Shown: positions 54,790 to 62,971 of the stretch, one piece after another
Layout of the letters: each line of letters begins with the position of its first letter
Numbering within the stretch: the first letter of the stretch is position 1
Source of the DNA: Desulfomicrobium orale DSM 12838
Lineage (GTDB): Bacteria > Desulfobacterota > Desulfovibrionia > Desulfovibrionales > Desulfomicrobiaceae
NCBI RefSeq assembly: GCF_001553625.1
Contig: NZ_CP014230.1
Coordinates: forward strand, 1,922,001-1,986,000
Reading direction: 5' to 3'
DNA: 64,000 nucleotides
Program-made: the position numbers and the translations under genes
Notes under the pieces: generated by a model
The model's input: the letters and a program-made list of their open reading frames with translations, nothing else
The model's database searches: none
Told to the model about the DNA's origin: nothing

Positions 54790-55091
54790 TTTCTGTGGCG
54801 CCTTGCTGATCCGGCCCTGTTTTATATGATGCCGCCCAGAGAGGCCGTCTTTCCCCACAAGACAAAGATGGAAAAAATTTTCAAACACGTTTTACAAAAG
54901 ATGCACTACTCGAATATGGATCCTGTAAAACTTTGTATAATTGCCTTGTACGCTGGAGCCACATGGGCATCCTCTGAGGACTTGATATTTCCACCCTCCG
55001 CGGTCCAGCCTTGGGCAGGAGCCCCTGGATTTATGCGGTAGGAGTAAATCGATATTCCGGAATGTTGTCCGCACCACTTTGGAATATTGTT
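54790..55091. other. Gene-poor stretch between aat and IS1595
   Basis: About 300 bases without a supported gene. A 71-codon frame at 54826-55041 exists but shows no family features. The right end (TATTGTT, 55085-55091) is the left direct repeat of the IS1595 element. Confidence 0.5.
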
Positions 55092-55800
55092 GGCTCTAGA
55101 CCATCAGGCCAGTGTCTGACAGGCTAGAAAAATGTTTAAAAACAGCAAGTTGAGTTGGTACAAGGCTGGAAAAATTATTGAATGCTTTTGCATCGACATT
55201 GACGCTACCAGAACCGCTCTGCTCCTGAAGCTGAACAGAAAGACCGTGAACAGGTATTTTCTGGCCTTCAGGCGGTTGATTTATCTCCACCAGGTATCAC
55301 AAAAAGAACAAATACTTGGTGTGGTTGAGGTTGATGAAAGTTTCTTTGGCCCCACTCGGATTCGTGGACGGCCCGGTCCTCGAAAAAGAGGCCGGGACAC
55401 GCTCAAGCAGCCAGTCTTCGGCATCTGTGAGCGTGAGGGAGCGGTTTGCACAGAGCTGGTCACCGACTGCCCGGCCAGAACGCTTCAGGCCATCATCAGG
55501 GGCAAGGTTTCGCCTGAGAGTATTATCCATTCCGACTGCTGGAAAGGCTATGACGGACTGGTGGACGTTGGGTCCGACAAACATTTCCGCATCAACAAAT
55601 CCAGACACTTTGCGGAAAAATCGGTCCACATCAACGGCATCGAAGCATTCTGGAGCTTTACAAAACGCCGCCTGGCAAAGTTTAACGGTGTGAAGCAGAA
55701 TTTCGAGCTCCACCTCAAGGAGTGTGAATGGCGCTACCTCAACTTCTCGCCAGTCTCAAACTTTTGGTGGCAAAGAACAAAGACCTGATGGTCTAGAGCC
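55092..55800 (+). mobile_element. IS1595-family (IS1016-like) element, complete
   Basis: A 709-bp element with 17-base inverted ends GGCTCTAGACCATCAGG and its complement. The flanks share the direct repeat TATTGTT (55085-55091 and 55801-55807). One transposase gene fills it. It is inserted just upstream of the DsrE-like gene. A diverged relic of the same family is at 10451-10627 and 13158-13350. Confidence 0.9.
55132..55788 (+). CDS. IS1595-family transposase
   Basis: A 218-residue transposase. Catalytic residues are in VEVDESFFG (first Asp), HSDCWKGYD (second Asp) and HINGIEAFWSFTKRRL (Asn/Glu motif of IS1595). The N-terminus LLLKLNRKTVNRYF is a helix-turn-helix. It appears intact and is the reference for recognising the relic in the first IS island. 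Confidence 0.92.
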   Translation: MFKNSKLSWYKAGKIIECFCIDIDATRTALLLKLNRKTVNRYFLAFRRLIYLHQVSQKEQILGVVEVDESFFGPTRIRGRPGPRKRGRDTLKQPVFGICEREGAVCTELVTDCPARTLQAIIRGKVSPESIIHSDCWKGYDGLVDVGSDKHFRINKSRHFAEKSVHINGIEAFWSFTKRRLAKFNGVKQNFELHLKECEWRYLNFSPVSNFWWQRTKT

Positions 55801-55846
55801 TATTGTTTACCCAGACTGGAAACGTCATTTTAATCAGGAGAGAGTC

Positions 55847-56203
55847 ATGAAAATTCTGATCATTTTCAACCGCGAACCCTATGACAATACGGACGTAACC
55901 TGGAACGGTCTGCGCCTTGCCGGAAAACTATTGGAAGCCGGGCAGACCGTGCGGATTTTCCTTATGAATGACGCCGTGGATATGGCAAGGGATGTCTGCA
56001 GGCCACCAGAAGGTTACGATCAGGACCTTTCACAGATGCTGAAAGACCTTATTGCCGAGGGGGTAACCGTAAAAGTTTGCGGCACCTGCATGGCCCGTTG
56101 CGGAATCTACAAAAACCATCCGTATTTTGAAGGGGCGGAGCACTCCACGATGGTCGCACTTGCCGAATGGGTGATGGACAGCGACAAAGTGCTCACTTTT
56201 TGA
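55847..56203 (+). CDS. DsrE/TusD family sulfur-relay-like protein
   Basis: A 118-residue cytoplasmic protein of the DsrE/F fold (ILIIFNREPYDNTDVTWNGLRLAGKLLEAG; VRIFLMNDAV). A conserved cysteine lies in VKVCGTCMARCGI near residues 78-85, as in DsrE-like proteins that pass persulfide sulfur. CAGGAGAGAG precedes the ATG. The IS1595 element ends 47 bases upstream, so the native promoter is probably displaced. It may take part in sulfur trafficking in this sulfate reducer, but the partner is not known. Confidence 0.85.
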   Translation: MKILIIFNREPYDNTDVTWNGLRLAGKLLEAGQTVRIFLMNDAVDMARDVCRPPEGYDQDLSQMLKDLIAEGVTVKVCGTCMARCGIYKNHPYFEGAEHSTMVALAEWVMDSDKVLTF

Positions 56204-56227
56204 GTTCCTGTCCGATCGGAAATACCG

Positions 56228-56401
56228 GTGCGGATAGAGATTGTGGACGCAAACAATCGTTCCGAATGGATGGAGTTGCTGTGCGTATTGGATTATCTGA
56301 GCGAATACACGTACACACTGACCGACAAGGACCATGATATAGTCTCTTGGCCCTTGATCAGACCGGGATCGGGAAGATGCGACTGGGGATTCTTTCCATA
56401 G
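56228..56401 (+). CDS. Possible small protein after dsrE-like gene
   Basis: A frame of 57 codons opening with GTG at 56228 gives VRIEIVDANNRSEWMELL, then DYLSEYTYTLTDKDHD and ends RCDWGFFP. Composition looks protein-like. It is 24 bases after the DsrE-like stop and could be a small gene or the rest of a broken one. The Shine-Dalgarno is weak. The following 186 bases up to the J-domain gene hold nothing recognised. Confidence 0.35.
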   Translation: MRIEIVDANNRSEWMELLCVLDYLSEYTYTLTDKDHDIVSWPLIRPGSGRCDWGFFP

Positions 56402-56587
56402 AAGCTTTATAGGGTGATGCCTGCCCAAACCGGACTTGTTTTGTTTAAAATCGTCTACTGAAGTTGTCTTTCGTCCTGATAATCAAAGGATGAATGTCTT
56501 CGCTCCGGCGGTTGAAGGTAAAGATGGAAAAGCTTTTGTTCGATGCCGCCGATGTGATTGCGGCCCGCGGGCCCCGCCTTTCTCCCT

Positions 56588-57553
56588 CTATTCCGGCTTG
56601 GTGGCGACGATGCGTCTGTAGGCGTCCAGCAGAAGCACGAAATGTTCGTGATCCCCGCCTTTGTCCGGATGGGCCGACATGGCCTTCTGCCGAAAAAGGC
56701 GGGCGAATTCCTTTCTCGGCATGCGGCGGATATCCGCCATGTCCAGACCGAACAGTTCCCTGACCATATCCGGCGAAGGCGCGGGCCGGGCCTTCCGGAG
56801 CCGCCTGAAGTCATTCATGAATTCATGGAAGATGCGACCGAAATCATCGTCCGGGGCAAAGTCGAAGTCAAAATGCATGCAGGCGTAGCGGCGCAGGCTT
56901 TCGCGGGCCTCACCGTGAGGGTCGAAGATTCTGTCCTCCCATAACAGGCAGAATTCATGCAGAAAGACTTCATCCAGCCGCGCCGGATCGAGGCTTTCGG
57001 GCATGTTCCGGGCGGCGCGGTCCATGAAGTGCCGTTGCAGATTGAAAACGGCGTATATGTAGCGGCGGATTTCCCGCCGGGGCAGCTCGGCCTCCATACG
57101 CCGGAACATGTGTTCCCGCTCGTCCCGGCATTGGTGGGGCAACCGGCGGAAAAGCCGGGGGTTGACCTCGTCGATGCGGCTCAGATTGACTTCTCCCGAG
57201 CGCAGATAGGCCACGCGCCTGCGGTCGAAGGCGGGCACGGCGCGGATGGCGTCTTTCTCCGTTTCGGTCAGGACCGTTCGCTTCCAGACCTTTCTGCTGG
57301 GAGGCGGGGTGAAGCCCTGAGGCGCAAAGATGGAAAAGGCCTGATCGAGCGCGTCCAGGTCCACGTCGAACCCGGCCAGCCCTTCCTGAACTTCCGGAGC
57401 GTAGATGATGCCCGCTCTCTCGAAACGGACCAGTCCGGCCGGATTTTTTCCCAGATCGAGCAGCCGTTCGGCGGCCAGTCCATGAGGCCCTTTTACGGTG
57501 CGGCGCAGTTCGTAGCGTCTGCCCGTGCCGTTGCCGGCCACTGCTATGTACAT
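56588..57553 (-). CDS. J-domain (DnaJ-type) protein with unrecognised N-terminal region
   Basis: A 321-residue cytoplasmic protein. The last 65 residues form a J-domain-like region with HPDKGGDHEHFVLLLDAYRRI, so it should recruit an Hsp70. The first 250 residues (FERAGIIYAPEVQEGL, LSRIDEVNPRLFRRLPHQCRDEREHMF) do not match a domain I know. ATG 57553 is chosen for GGAAGGTGG upstream; it overlaps the end of pyrC by 10 bases, so it is translated from the same transcript. A placement at the C-terminus is opposite to classical DnaJ. Confidence 0.75.
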   Translation of the reverse strand: MYIAVAGNGTGRRYELRRTVKGPHGLAAERLLDLGKNPAGLVRFERAGIIYAPEVQEGLAGFDVDLDALDQAFSIFAPQGFTPPPSRKVWKRTVLTETEKDAIRAVPAFDRRRVAYLRSGEVNLSRIDEVNPRLFRRLPHQCRDEREHMFRRMEAELPRREIRRYIYAVFNLQRHFMDRAARNMPESLDPARLDEVFLHEFCLLWEDRIFDPHGEARESLRRYACMHFDFDFAPDDDFGRIFHEFMNDFRRLRKARPAPSPDMVRELFGLDMADIRRMPRKEFARLFRQKAMSAHPDKGGDHEHFVLLLDAYRRIVATKPE

Positions 57554-58533
57554 GCCGCCACCTTCCAGCCAAGAGTCTCCCCGGCCAGAAAGGGGACCAC
57601 GTCGCCCAACCGGGCCGGCACGGTCCATGGCTTTCGCCGCAAGGTCACGGTTTTTTGCGGCGGTATGATCCCGTAGGCGGCCCTGGCCCGGTCCGAGACA
57701 AAAGCCTGCAAATTTTCCAGACAATTCATTTCCTCGAAACACGCGGCCAGGGCGGGCAGGGCCACCGGCGCGGAGAAGATTCCGGCGGCGCAGCCCGGAG
57801 CTTCCTTGGCATGTACGGGGTGGGGGGCCGTGTCGCTGCCGAAAAACACCTTGGGATGACGGGAGGCCGCCTCCCGCAGGGCCTCGCGGTCTTCCGGGCG
57901 TTTGGCCACGGGCTTGCAGAAAAGATGCGGGCGCATGAGCCCGCCCAGTACGTCGTCCAGAGTGATGAGCAGGTGATGCAGGGTTACGGTGGCGAACAGG
58001 TTTTCGTGCCTGTCCAGAAGAGCCATGGCCTCGCGGGTGGTGACGTGCTCCAGAACGATGTGCAGCCTCGGATGTTCCCGCGCCCATCCGTCCACCACGG
58101 GCAGAAAGAGATTTTCGCGATCCAGCACGAAACCGCGGCTTTCGCCGTGTATCAGAAGAGGTATGTCCAGCTCGGCCATGTGGCCAAGCATTCGTCCGGC
58201 CAGAACCGGATCGGCCAGCCCGGCCTCGGAGTTGGTGGTCATGCCCGCCGGATAGAGCTTGATGCCGATGATGTGCGGCCGGGCCGCTTCCAGCTCCGCC
58301 AGAGAGTAGTCGCGGAAAAACAGGGTCATGAGAGGCTCGAAGGGATGCCCGGCGGCATGGAGAATGGCCTGCCGGTAGTCCAGAAGCTGCTCCAGGGTCG
58401 TTACGGGCGGCTGAAGATTGGGCATGATCACGGCGGCGGCGAAATCGCGGGCCGTGTACGGCGCCGTGAATCGGAGCATGGCGTCCTGACGCAGGTGGAC
58501 GTGCATGTCCAGAGGGGAAGAAAGGGTCAGCAT
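57544..58533 (-). CDS. pyrC: Dihydroorotase
   Basis: A 329-residue zinc amidohydrolase of pyrimidine synthesis, converting carbamoyl-aspartate to dihydroorotate. The metal site DMHVHLRQD is at the N-terminus; PNLQPPV, GIKLYPAG with the bridging lysine, LIHGES, LEHVTT and GSDTAPHP supply the rest. It is the E. coli PyrC type. ATG 58533 has GGAGG 5 bases upstream and is preferred to the start at 58551. Confidence 0.94.
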   Translation of the reverse strand: MLTLSSPLDMHVHLRQDAMLRFTAPYTARDFAAAVIMPNLQPPVTTLEQLLDYRQAILHAAGHPFEPLMTLFFRDYSLAELEAARPHIIGIKLYPAGMTTNSEAGLADPVLAGRMLGHMAELDIPLLIHGESRGFVLDRENLFLPVVDGWAREHPRLHIVLEHVTTREAMALLDRHENLFATVTLHHLLITLDDVLGGLMRPHLFCKPVAKRPEDREALREAASRHPKVFFGSDTAPHPVHAKEAPGCAAGIFSAPVALPALAACFEEMNCLENLQAFVSDRARAAYGIIPPQKTVTLRRKPWTVPARLGDVVPFLAGETLGWKVAACT

Positions 58534-58632
58534 GAAACCTCCGTCGGGCAAGAAGGAAGGCCATGGCGGCGTATCGGACGGATTGCCCCGGAACCGCCGG
58601 CGGCGGGAACCGGCAAAGTATGCCGGGAGGAG

Positions 58633-59052
58633 TTAAATCACTCTTGGGATCTGCGAGGAATGGTGGTGCAGCACCGGATGTTCCAGCGACATATCCGCAA
58701 AAAAGCTGAATCTGGCCTCAAAGCTCAGCAATTCCTCTTCCACGATGAATCTCCAGCAATAAATGCCGCAGAGAGCGAATTTATCGCCGTCCAGACGCTG
58801 GATGGAGAGCGTCTTTTCATGCAGGGCGACGCTCAGCTCGTTATATGCTCTGAGACGCTCGAAATAATCCCTGATTTTTGCGTGATTGTTGAGCATTCTG
58901 TTGGAGAAGGTTGGTATCAGAATGGCGTTTTCGTTATAGAGATGCAAAACGCCTTCGGTATCCGCCGTATTTATGGAATCCATCCATTTCTTGAGAATAT
59001 CTTTGGGTTCGGTCATTACGTCTGCCTTTTTCATTTTTTTATCGGAGCGCAT
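58633..59052 (-). CDS. NTF2/SnoaL-like fold protein (CaMKII-association-domain type)
   Basis: A 139-residue small protein with EPKDILKKWMDSINTADTEGVLHLYNENAILIPTFSN, matching NTF2-like proteins of the SgcJ/CaMKII-AD type. Such folds bind small molecules or serve as assembly platforms; some are enzymes. No signal peptide. Starts at 59052, 59034 or 59016 are possible; AAGAAAG before 59052 is the best ribosome site seen. It lies between pyrC and the Dus gene, on the same strand as both. Confidence 0.75.
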   Translation of the reverse strand: MRSDKKMKKADVMTEPKDILKKWMDSINTADTEGVLHLYNENAILIPTFSNRMLNNHAKIRDYFERLRAYNELSVALHEKTLSIQRLDGDKFALCGIYCWRFIVEEELLSFEARFSFFADMSLEHPVLHHHSSQIPRVI

Positions 59053-59102
59053 ATCTTTCTTGGTAATTGCGGCGGCCGTTCTTCAGAGCCCGACGGTCAT
59101 GT

Positions 59103-60128
59103 TCACGCCGTAAACAGAAATGAATTGGGCGTCGCGGCTACCTGCGGCCGTTTTTCCAGCACCCGCCGGGCGTTTTGTTCCATTTCCTCCCGCGTCTGGC
59201 CCCGGACCAGTTCCGGCCACAGGGCATGGCCGTATACGAAATTGGCCGCCAGATAGATCGCGTACTTCTTGTACATGCGGATGGCCCGGGCCGCGTCGAA
59301 GTGCCTCCATATGCTTTCGATCATGGACAGGGCCGTGTGCAGAAAGACATCCGGGCCGGGGATGAGACCGCTGGTCAGTTCCGCGAACAGCCATGGCCGG
59401 GCGATGCCCATGCGGCCGATGGCCACGCCCGCGCAGCCGGTTTCTTCCAGCATGCGGCGGCAGTCTTCGGCGGAAAACACGTTGCCGTTGCCGAACACCG
59501 GAATGGATACGGCCCGGACCACGGCCCGCAGATGCTCCGGTCTGGGCGGGCGGGATCTGCGGTCAGGAGCCACGCGGGGGTGGAAGGTCAGCAGGTCGGC
59601 TCCGGCGTCCTCGAAGCGGCGGGCCAGCGTCACGGCCAAGTCAGGGGAATTTTCCCAGCCGCTGCGGTATTTGACCATGACCGGGCAGCTGACGGCCTGG
59701 CGCACGGCGCGGACCACGGTTTCGGCCCGGTCCGGGTCTTTCAGCAGGGCCGCCCCGTATCCTTTCTTGCAGATGGCGGCCACGGAGCAGCCCATGTTGA
59801 TGTCCACGCCCAGAAAGCCTTCGGCCTCGATACGGCGGGCCGCCCGGGCCATGACATCCGGCTCGTTGCCGAAGATCTGGCAGACCAGACGCGGAGCCTC
59901 TTCGTCGCGCCAGCGGAAAACCGGGGAATGATGGCGGCTTTCGGCGGGAACGGCCCGGGCGTTGCACATCTCCGTGACCATGAAGGCGTATCCGCCGAAC
60001 CGGGCCAGAACTTCCCGGTAGGCCACATGTCCAAGCCCGGCCATGGGAGCTAGGGACAGGCGGGAATCCAGAACGGCCCGGCGGAGTTGTAACGGCTCGC
60101 GCAAGGCGGACAATACGGGAGACGGCAT
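59103..60128 (-). CDS. tRNA-dihydrouridine synthase
   Basis: A 341-residue FMN enzyme reducing uridines in the tRNA D-loop. LSLAPMAGLGHVAYREV opens the barrel, VDINMGCSVAAICKKGYGAALL has the conserved cysteine (GCS instead of the usual GCP), VMVKYRSGW and NGNVFSAEDCRRML bind FMN, and GVAIGRMGIARPWLF completes the family. It cannot be placed in DusA, B or C with confidence. ATG 60128 has no strong Shine-Dalgarno. Confidence 0.92.
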   Translation of the reverse strand: MPSPVLSALREPLQLRRAVLDSRLSLAPMAGLGHVAYREVLARFGGYAFMVTEMCNARAVPAESRHHSPVFRWRDEEAPRLVCQIFGNEPDVMARAARRIEAEGFLGVDINMGCSVAAICKKGYGAALLKDPDRAETVVRAVRQAVSCPVMVKYRSGWENSPDLAVTLARRFEDAGADLLTFHPRVAPDRRSRPPRPEHLRAVVRAVSIPVFGNGNVFSAEDCRRMLEETGCAGVAIGRMGIARPWLFAELTSGLIPGPDVFLHTALSMIESIWRHFDAARAIRMYKKYAIYLAANFVYGHALWPELVRGQTREEMEQNARRVLEKRPQVAATPNSFLFTA

Positions 60129-60209
60129 GGGCGGAATCTACACAAGGTGCGGGCCGGGCTCAAGAATGGTCCGGCAGGACGAGTCTGGACGCTTGGGAGC
60201 GACCAGACC

Positions 60210-60971
60210 TCAGATATCCCGCTGGGCGGCCTGGAAAAGGGGATTCAGAATGTCCTGGGCGGACTTGCCGGCGCGCTGGGCCGCATAATCGACCACGTGC
60301 AGCACCCGGCCGCCGCCGAAGGCGATCAGGGACTGGGCGAAGTGGTCGATGTCTTCCAGATCGTGGCTGACCAGGACGGTGGGGATGTCAAAGCGTTCCA
60401 GAATGCGGAAAACTTCCTGACGCATGCGCTGCCGCAGAGGCTGGTCCAGCGCGGTGAAAGGTTCGTCCAGCAGGAGCAGTTCCGGGCCGGGAGCCAGGGC
60501 TCTGGCCAGGGCCGTGCGCTGCCGCTGTCCGCCGGAGATCTGGTGCGGACGCAGTCCGGCCAGAGGCGTCAGGCCGCAGAGGTCCAGTAGTTCGTCCACC
60601 CGTTTCTTGCTGTGGGTTGGAAGGGGGCTGAATATGGGTCTCAAGCCGAAGGCGACGTTGTCGCGCACGTTCAGGTGCGGGAACAGGGCGTAATCCTGAA
60701 AGAGAAAACCGGTTTTGCGTTTTCTGGCCGGAACGTTGATTCTGCTTTCACTGTTGAAAAACGTCTTTCCGCGGACTTCGATCTTTCCCTGTCGGGGCGT
60801 GAGCAGACCGGCCAGAGCCATGAGCGTCAGGCTCTTGCCCGAACCCGACGGGCCGAAAAAAGCCGCCCGCTGCGAGCAGATGGAGAAGTCCACGTCCAGC
60901 TGGAAGCTCACGCCGGGGCCGCTGACGGCGGCGGCAAAAGAGCAGGAAATGGTGGGAATGGAGCAGGACAT
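60210..60971 (-). CDS. modC: Molybdate-type ABC transporter ATP-binding protein (ModC-like)
   Basis: A 253-residue ATPase. Walker A is GPSGSGKSLTLMALAGLL, signature ISGGQRQRTALARAL and Walker B LLLLDEPFTALD. The C-terminal MOP/TOBE domain of longer ModC proteins is absent, so it is the short form and may lack molybdate feedback. It starts 4 bases after modB. Confidence 0.87.
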   Translation of the reverse strand: MSCSIPTISCSFAAAVSGPGVSFQLDVDFSICSQRAAFFGPSGSGKSLTLMALAGLLTPRQGKIEVRGKTFFNSESRINVPARKRKTGFLFQDYALFPHLNVRDNVAFGLRPIFSPLPTHSKKRVDELLDLCGLTPLAGLRPHQISGGQRQRTALARALAPGPELLLLDEPFTALDQPLRQRMRQEVFRILERFDIPTVLVSHDLEDIDHFAQSLIAFGGGRVLHVVDYAAQRAGKSAQDILNPLFQAAQRDI

Positions 60972-60975
60972 GGGC

Positions 60976-61647
60976 TCAGGCCTGCCATTTCGGGGTCAGC
61001 AGCCGTCCGGATATCCACAGGATGGCCGTGCACAGAATGGAAATGAGCAGCACCAGTTGCGCGGCCAGACTGTCCTGTCCGGCCTGGGTGGCGCTGTACA
61101 CGGCCAGAGACAGAGTCTGGGTACGGCCTGGCAGGTTGCCCGCGATCATCAGGGTCGCGCCGAATTCGCCCATGGCCCGGGCAAAGGCGAGCATGGTCCC
61201 GGCCAGGATGCCGCGCCCGGCCAGAGGCAGACAGACTCGCCAGAAGACCAGCCATTCCGGACAGCCAAGGGTTCTGGCCGCGTTTTCATAGCGGCTGCCC
61301 ACGCCGTCCAGAGCCGCCCGGGCGGATTTGAATATCAGGGGAAAGGACACGGCGGCCGCGGCCACCACGGCTCCCTGCCAAGTGAAGATAAGGGTCACGC
61401 CGAAGGTCGTTTCCAGCCAGCGTCCCAGAGGGCCGTTTTTGCCGAGCAGCACGATGAGGTAGTAGCCCATGACCGTGGGCGGCAGGACCATGGGCAGGCT
61501 GCACACGGCATCCAGAAGCTCCCGGCCCGGAAAGCGGAAGCGGTGGAATATCCAGGCCAGTCCGGTACCCAGAATCAGGGCCGTGACGGTGGCCAGGGCG
61601 GCCACGCGCAGGCTCAGCTGCACAGGGAAAAAGAAGGTCTGATCCAT
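60976..61647 (-). CDS. modB: Molybdate ABC transporter permease ModB
   Basis: A 223-residue inner-membrane permease with five membrane segments and the EAA loop AARTLGCPEWLVFWRVCLPLAGRG. ModB-specific SLPMVLPPTVMGYYLIVLLG and RAMGEFGATLMIAGNLPGRTQTLSLAVY are present. ATG 61647 follows AGGAT. No modA is next to it, so the binding protein must be encoded elsewhere. Tungstate cannot be excluded as substrate. Confidence 0.9.
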   Translation of the reverse strand: MDQTFFFPVQLSLRVAALATVTALILGTGLAWIFHRFRFPGRELLDAVCSLPMVLPPTVMGYYLIVLLGKNGPLGRWLETTFGVTLIFTWQGAVVAAAAVSFPLIFKSARAALDGVGSRYENAARTLGCPEWLVFWRVCLPLAGRGILAGTMLAFARAMGEFGATLMIAGNLPGRTQTLSLAVYSATQAGQDSLAAQLVLLISILCTAILWISGRLLTPKWQA

Positions 61648-61773
61648 GCGTATCCTGCCGGGAAGGCAAAACTTTGGTGAAACGGGTGGCGGAAAAATAT
61701 ACGTCATGCGCCGGGAAGAGAAGGCTGTCACGGTGTTGGCGCAAATCGTGACCGTCGGCACTTCAGGCAAAAG

Positions 61774-61799
61774 AAAAGCCCCTTTTTGCGGGGCTTTTT
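61774..61799 (-). terminator. Rho-independent terminator after cytochrome c3
   Basis: AAAAGCCCC and GGGGCTTTT pair over a 7-8 base loop, with T-runs on both strands. It lies 62 bases after the cytochrome c3 stop and before modB, separating the two transcripts. Confidence 0.87.
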
Positions 61800-61860
61800 C
61801 CGAGGGCCGACGCGGGCCGCTTTGTTCAGGAAGAGCGAACCCTGACGGTTTCCGGCCGGG

Positions 61861-62271
61861 CTACTGGACGTGGCAGCTGTTGCAGGTCAGCGGCGCATCG
61901 CTTTCGCCCTTGCGCTTCAGATCCCGGTGGCAGCCCACACAGCTTTTCTTGGTGTCCTTGGTGGTGTGAAACGCTCTGTAGATGGAGGACGGCTCGGCCC
62001 GGTTGGCCACGCTGTCGTGACAGCCTTCGGACATACAGCCCTGGATGGTGTAGGTATCGGCCACGGTATGATGGCAGTCCTGACAGGCGATACCCATGTG
62101 CGAGGCATGGTTGAAAGTGACGTCTCCCTTTTTGGGAGTGTAGCCTTCAAAGCCCTTGGCGCTCATGGTCACGCTTTCGGGGATTTCCATTTCCGCTTCC
62201 GCGGCCACGGCCGTCAGGGCGCAACCCGCCGCTATGAATCCAGACAGGATAAAAAGACCGATGCGTTTCAT
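61861..62271 (-). CDS. Periplasmic tetraheme cytochrome c3 (class III)
   Basis: A 136-residue precursor with a signal peptide (about residues 1-24, ending AVAA-E). The mature protein holds four heme sites in order CQDCH, CMSEGCH, CVGCH and CNSCH, and exactly eight histidines, four proximal plus four (in FNHASH, CHH and AFH) that can give bis-histidine ligation to all four hemes. Type I cytochrome c3 shuttles electrons between periplasmic hydrogenases and membrane complexes in sulfate reducers. The fourth site is CxxCH, where the classical protein often has Cx4CH. AAGGAGG precedes ATG 62271. A terminator follows. Confidence 0.94.
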   Translation of the reverse strand: MKRIGLFILSGFIAAGCALTAVAAEAEMEIPESVTMSAKGFEGYTPKKGDVTFNHASHMGIACQDCHHTVADTYTIQGCMSEGCHDSVANRAEPSSIYRAFHTTKDTKKSCVGCHRDLKRKGESDAPLTCNSCHVQ

Positions 62272-62472
62272 CACATTCCTCCTTAAAAATGTTCAAATTC
62301 CCTCACCGTGCTGTCCGGAAACGGTGCGCCTCCGACACCTCCGGGCCTTACCGTCTTCCCGGAAGAAGGGCAAGACGGGAGGCGTGAACTTTATCACGAG
62401 ATGGACGATTGTGTTGTAATCGTCCATGGTGCCGCAGCTTATTTTGAACGATGACGATATCAGAGGAGAATT

Positions 62473-62898
62473 ATGAAACGCGTTTCATACATGTGGTTGT
62501 GCTGCATAGTGATGTGCCTGATGTTTCCCCTGGCCTGCCAGAGCCGGAACACGGTTTTGCTCGATCCTGCGGAAGCCGCGGCTTTTATGGAGAGGCATGA
62601 GGGCCGGGAGGATTTTCTTGTCCTGGATGTGCGCACGGCCGAAGAGTTCCGGCAGGGGCATATCGGGGGTGCGCGCTGGCTTGACTATTATGCGCCCGAT
62701 TTCGCGGAGCGTTTTGCCAGGTTGGACCGCAACGCGACCATTCTGCTGTATTGCCGCAGCGGAAACCGTACATCCAGAGTCTCCGATCTGGCCCAGCGTC
62801 TGGGATTCACCCGGATATTCGATCTTCGCGGGGGCATCCTGGCCTGGTCCCGGGCGGGCCTGCCCCTGACTGCCGGGAAAGAGCCGAAAGCGCCGTAA
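62473..62898 (+). CDS. Rhodanese-like lipoprotein
   Basis: A 141-residue protein with a lipoprotein signal: the lipobox FPLAC puts the modified cysteine near residue 22, so it should be membrane-anchored in the periplasm. The rhodanese domain has VLDVRTAEEFRQGHI and the active cysteine in YCRSGNRTS near 104. It would carry persulfide sulfur. GAGGAGAATT precedes the ATG. It is divergent from cytochrome c3 and convergent with yedF. Confidence 0.9.
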   Translation: MKRVSYMWLCCIVMCLMFPLACQSRNTVLLDPAEAAAFMERHEGREDFLVLDVRTAEEFRQGHIGGARWLDYYAPDFAERFARLDRNATILLYCRSGNRTSRVSDLAQRLGFTRIFDLRGGILAWSRAGLPLTAGKEPKAP

Positions 62899-62901
62899 AA
62901 G

Positions 62902-62943
62902 GCGCCCGGCCAGGAGGACGAAACCTTCTCCTGGCCGGGCGCG
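62902..62943 (-). terminator. Strong GC hairpin between convergent genes; terminator for yedF
   Basis: GCGCCCGGCCAGGAG and its complement make a 15-base stem. On the minus strand it is followed by TTTT, so it can end the yedF transcript; on the plus strand no T-run is seen, so its role for the rhodanese gene is uncertain. Confidence 0.7.
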
Positions 62944-62971
62944 TTGTCCACTCCGGAGAGCATCCGGAGTG

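Noticed and set aside
54826-55041. 71-codon frame upstream of IS1595
   Set aside because: No ribosome site, no family features, and an unnatural composition in its second half.
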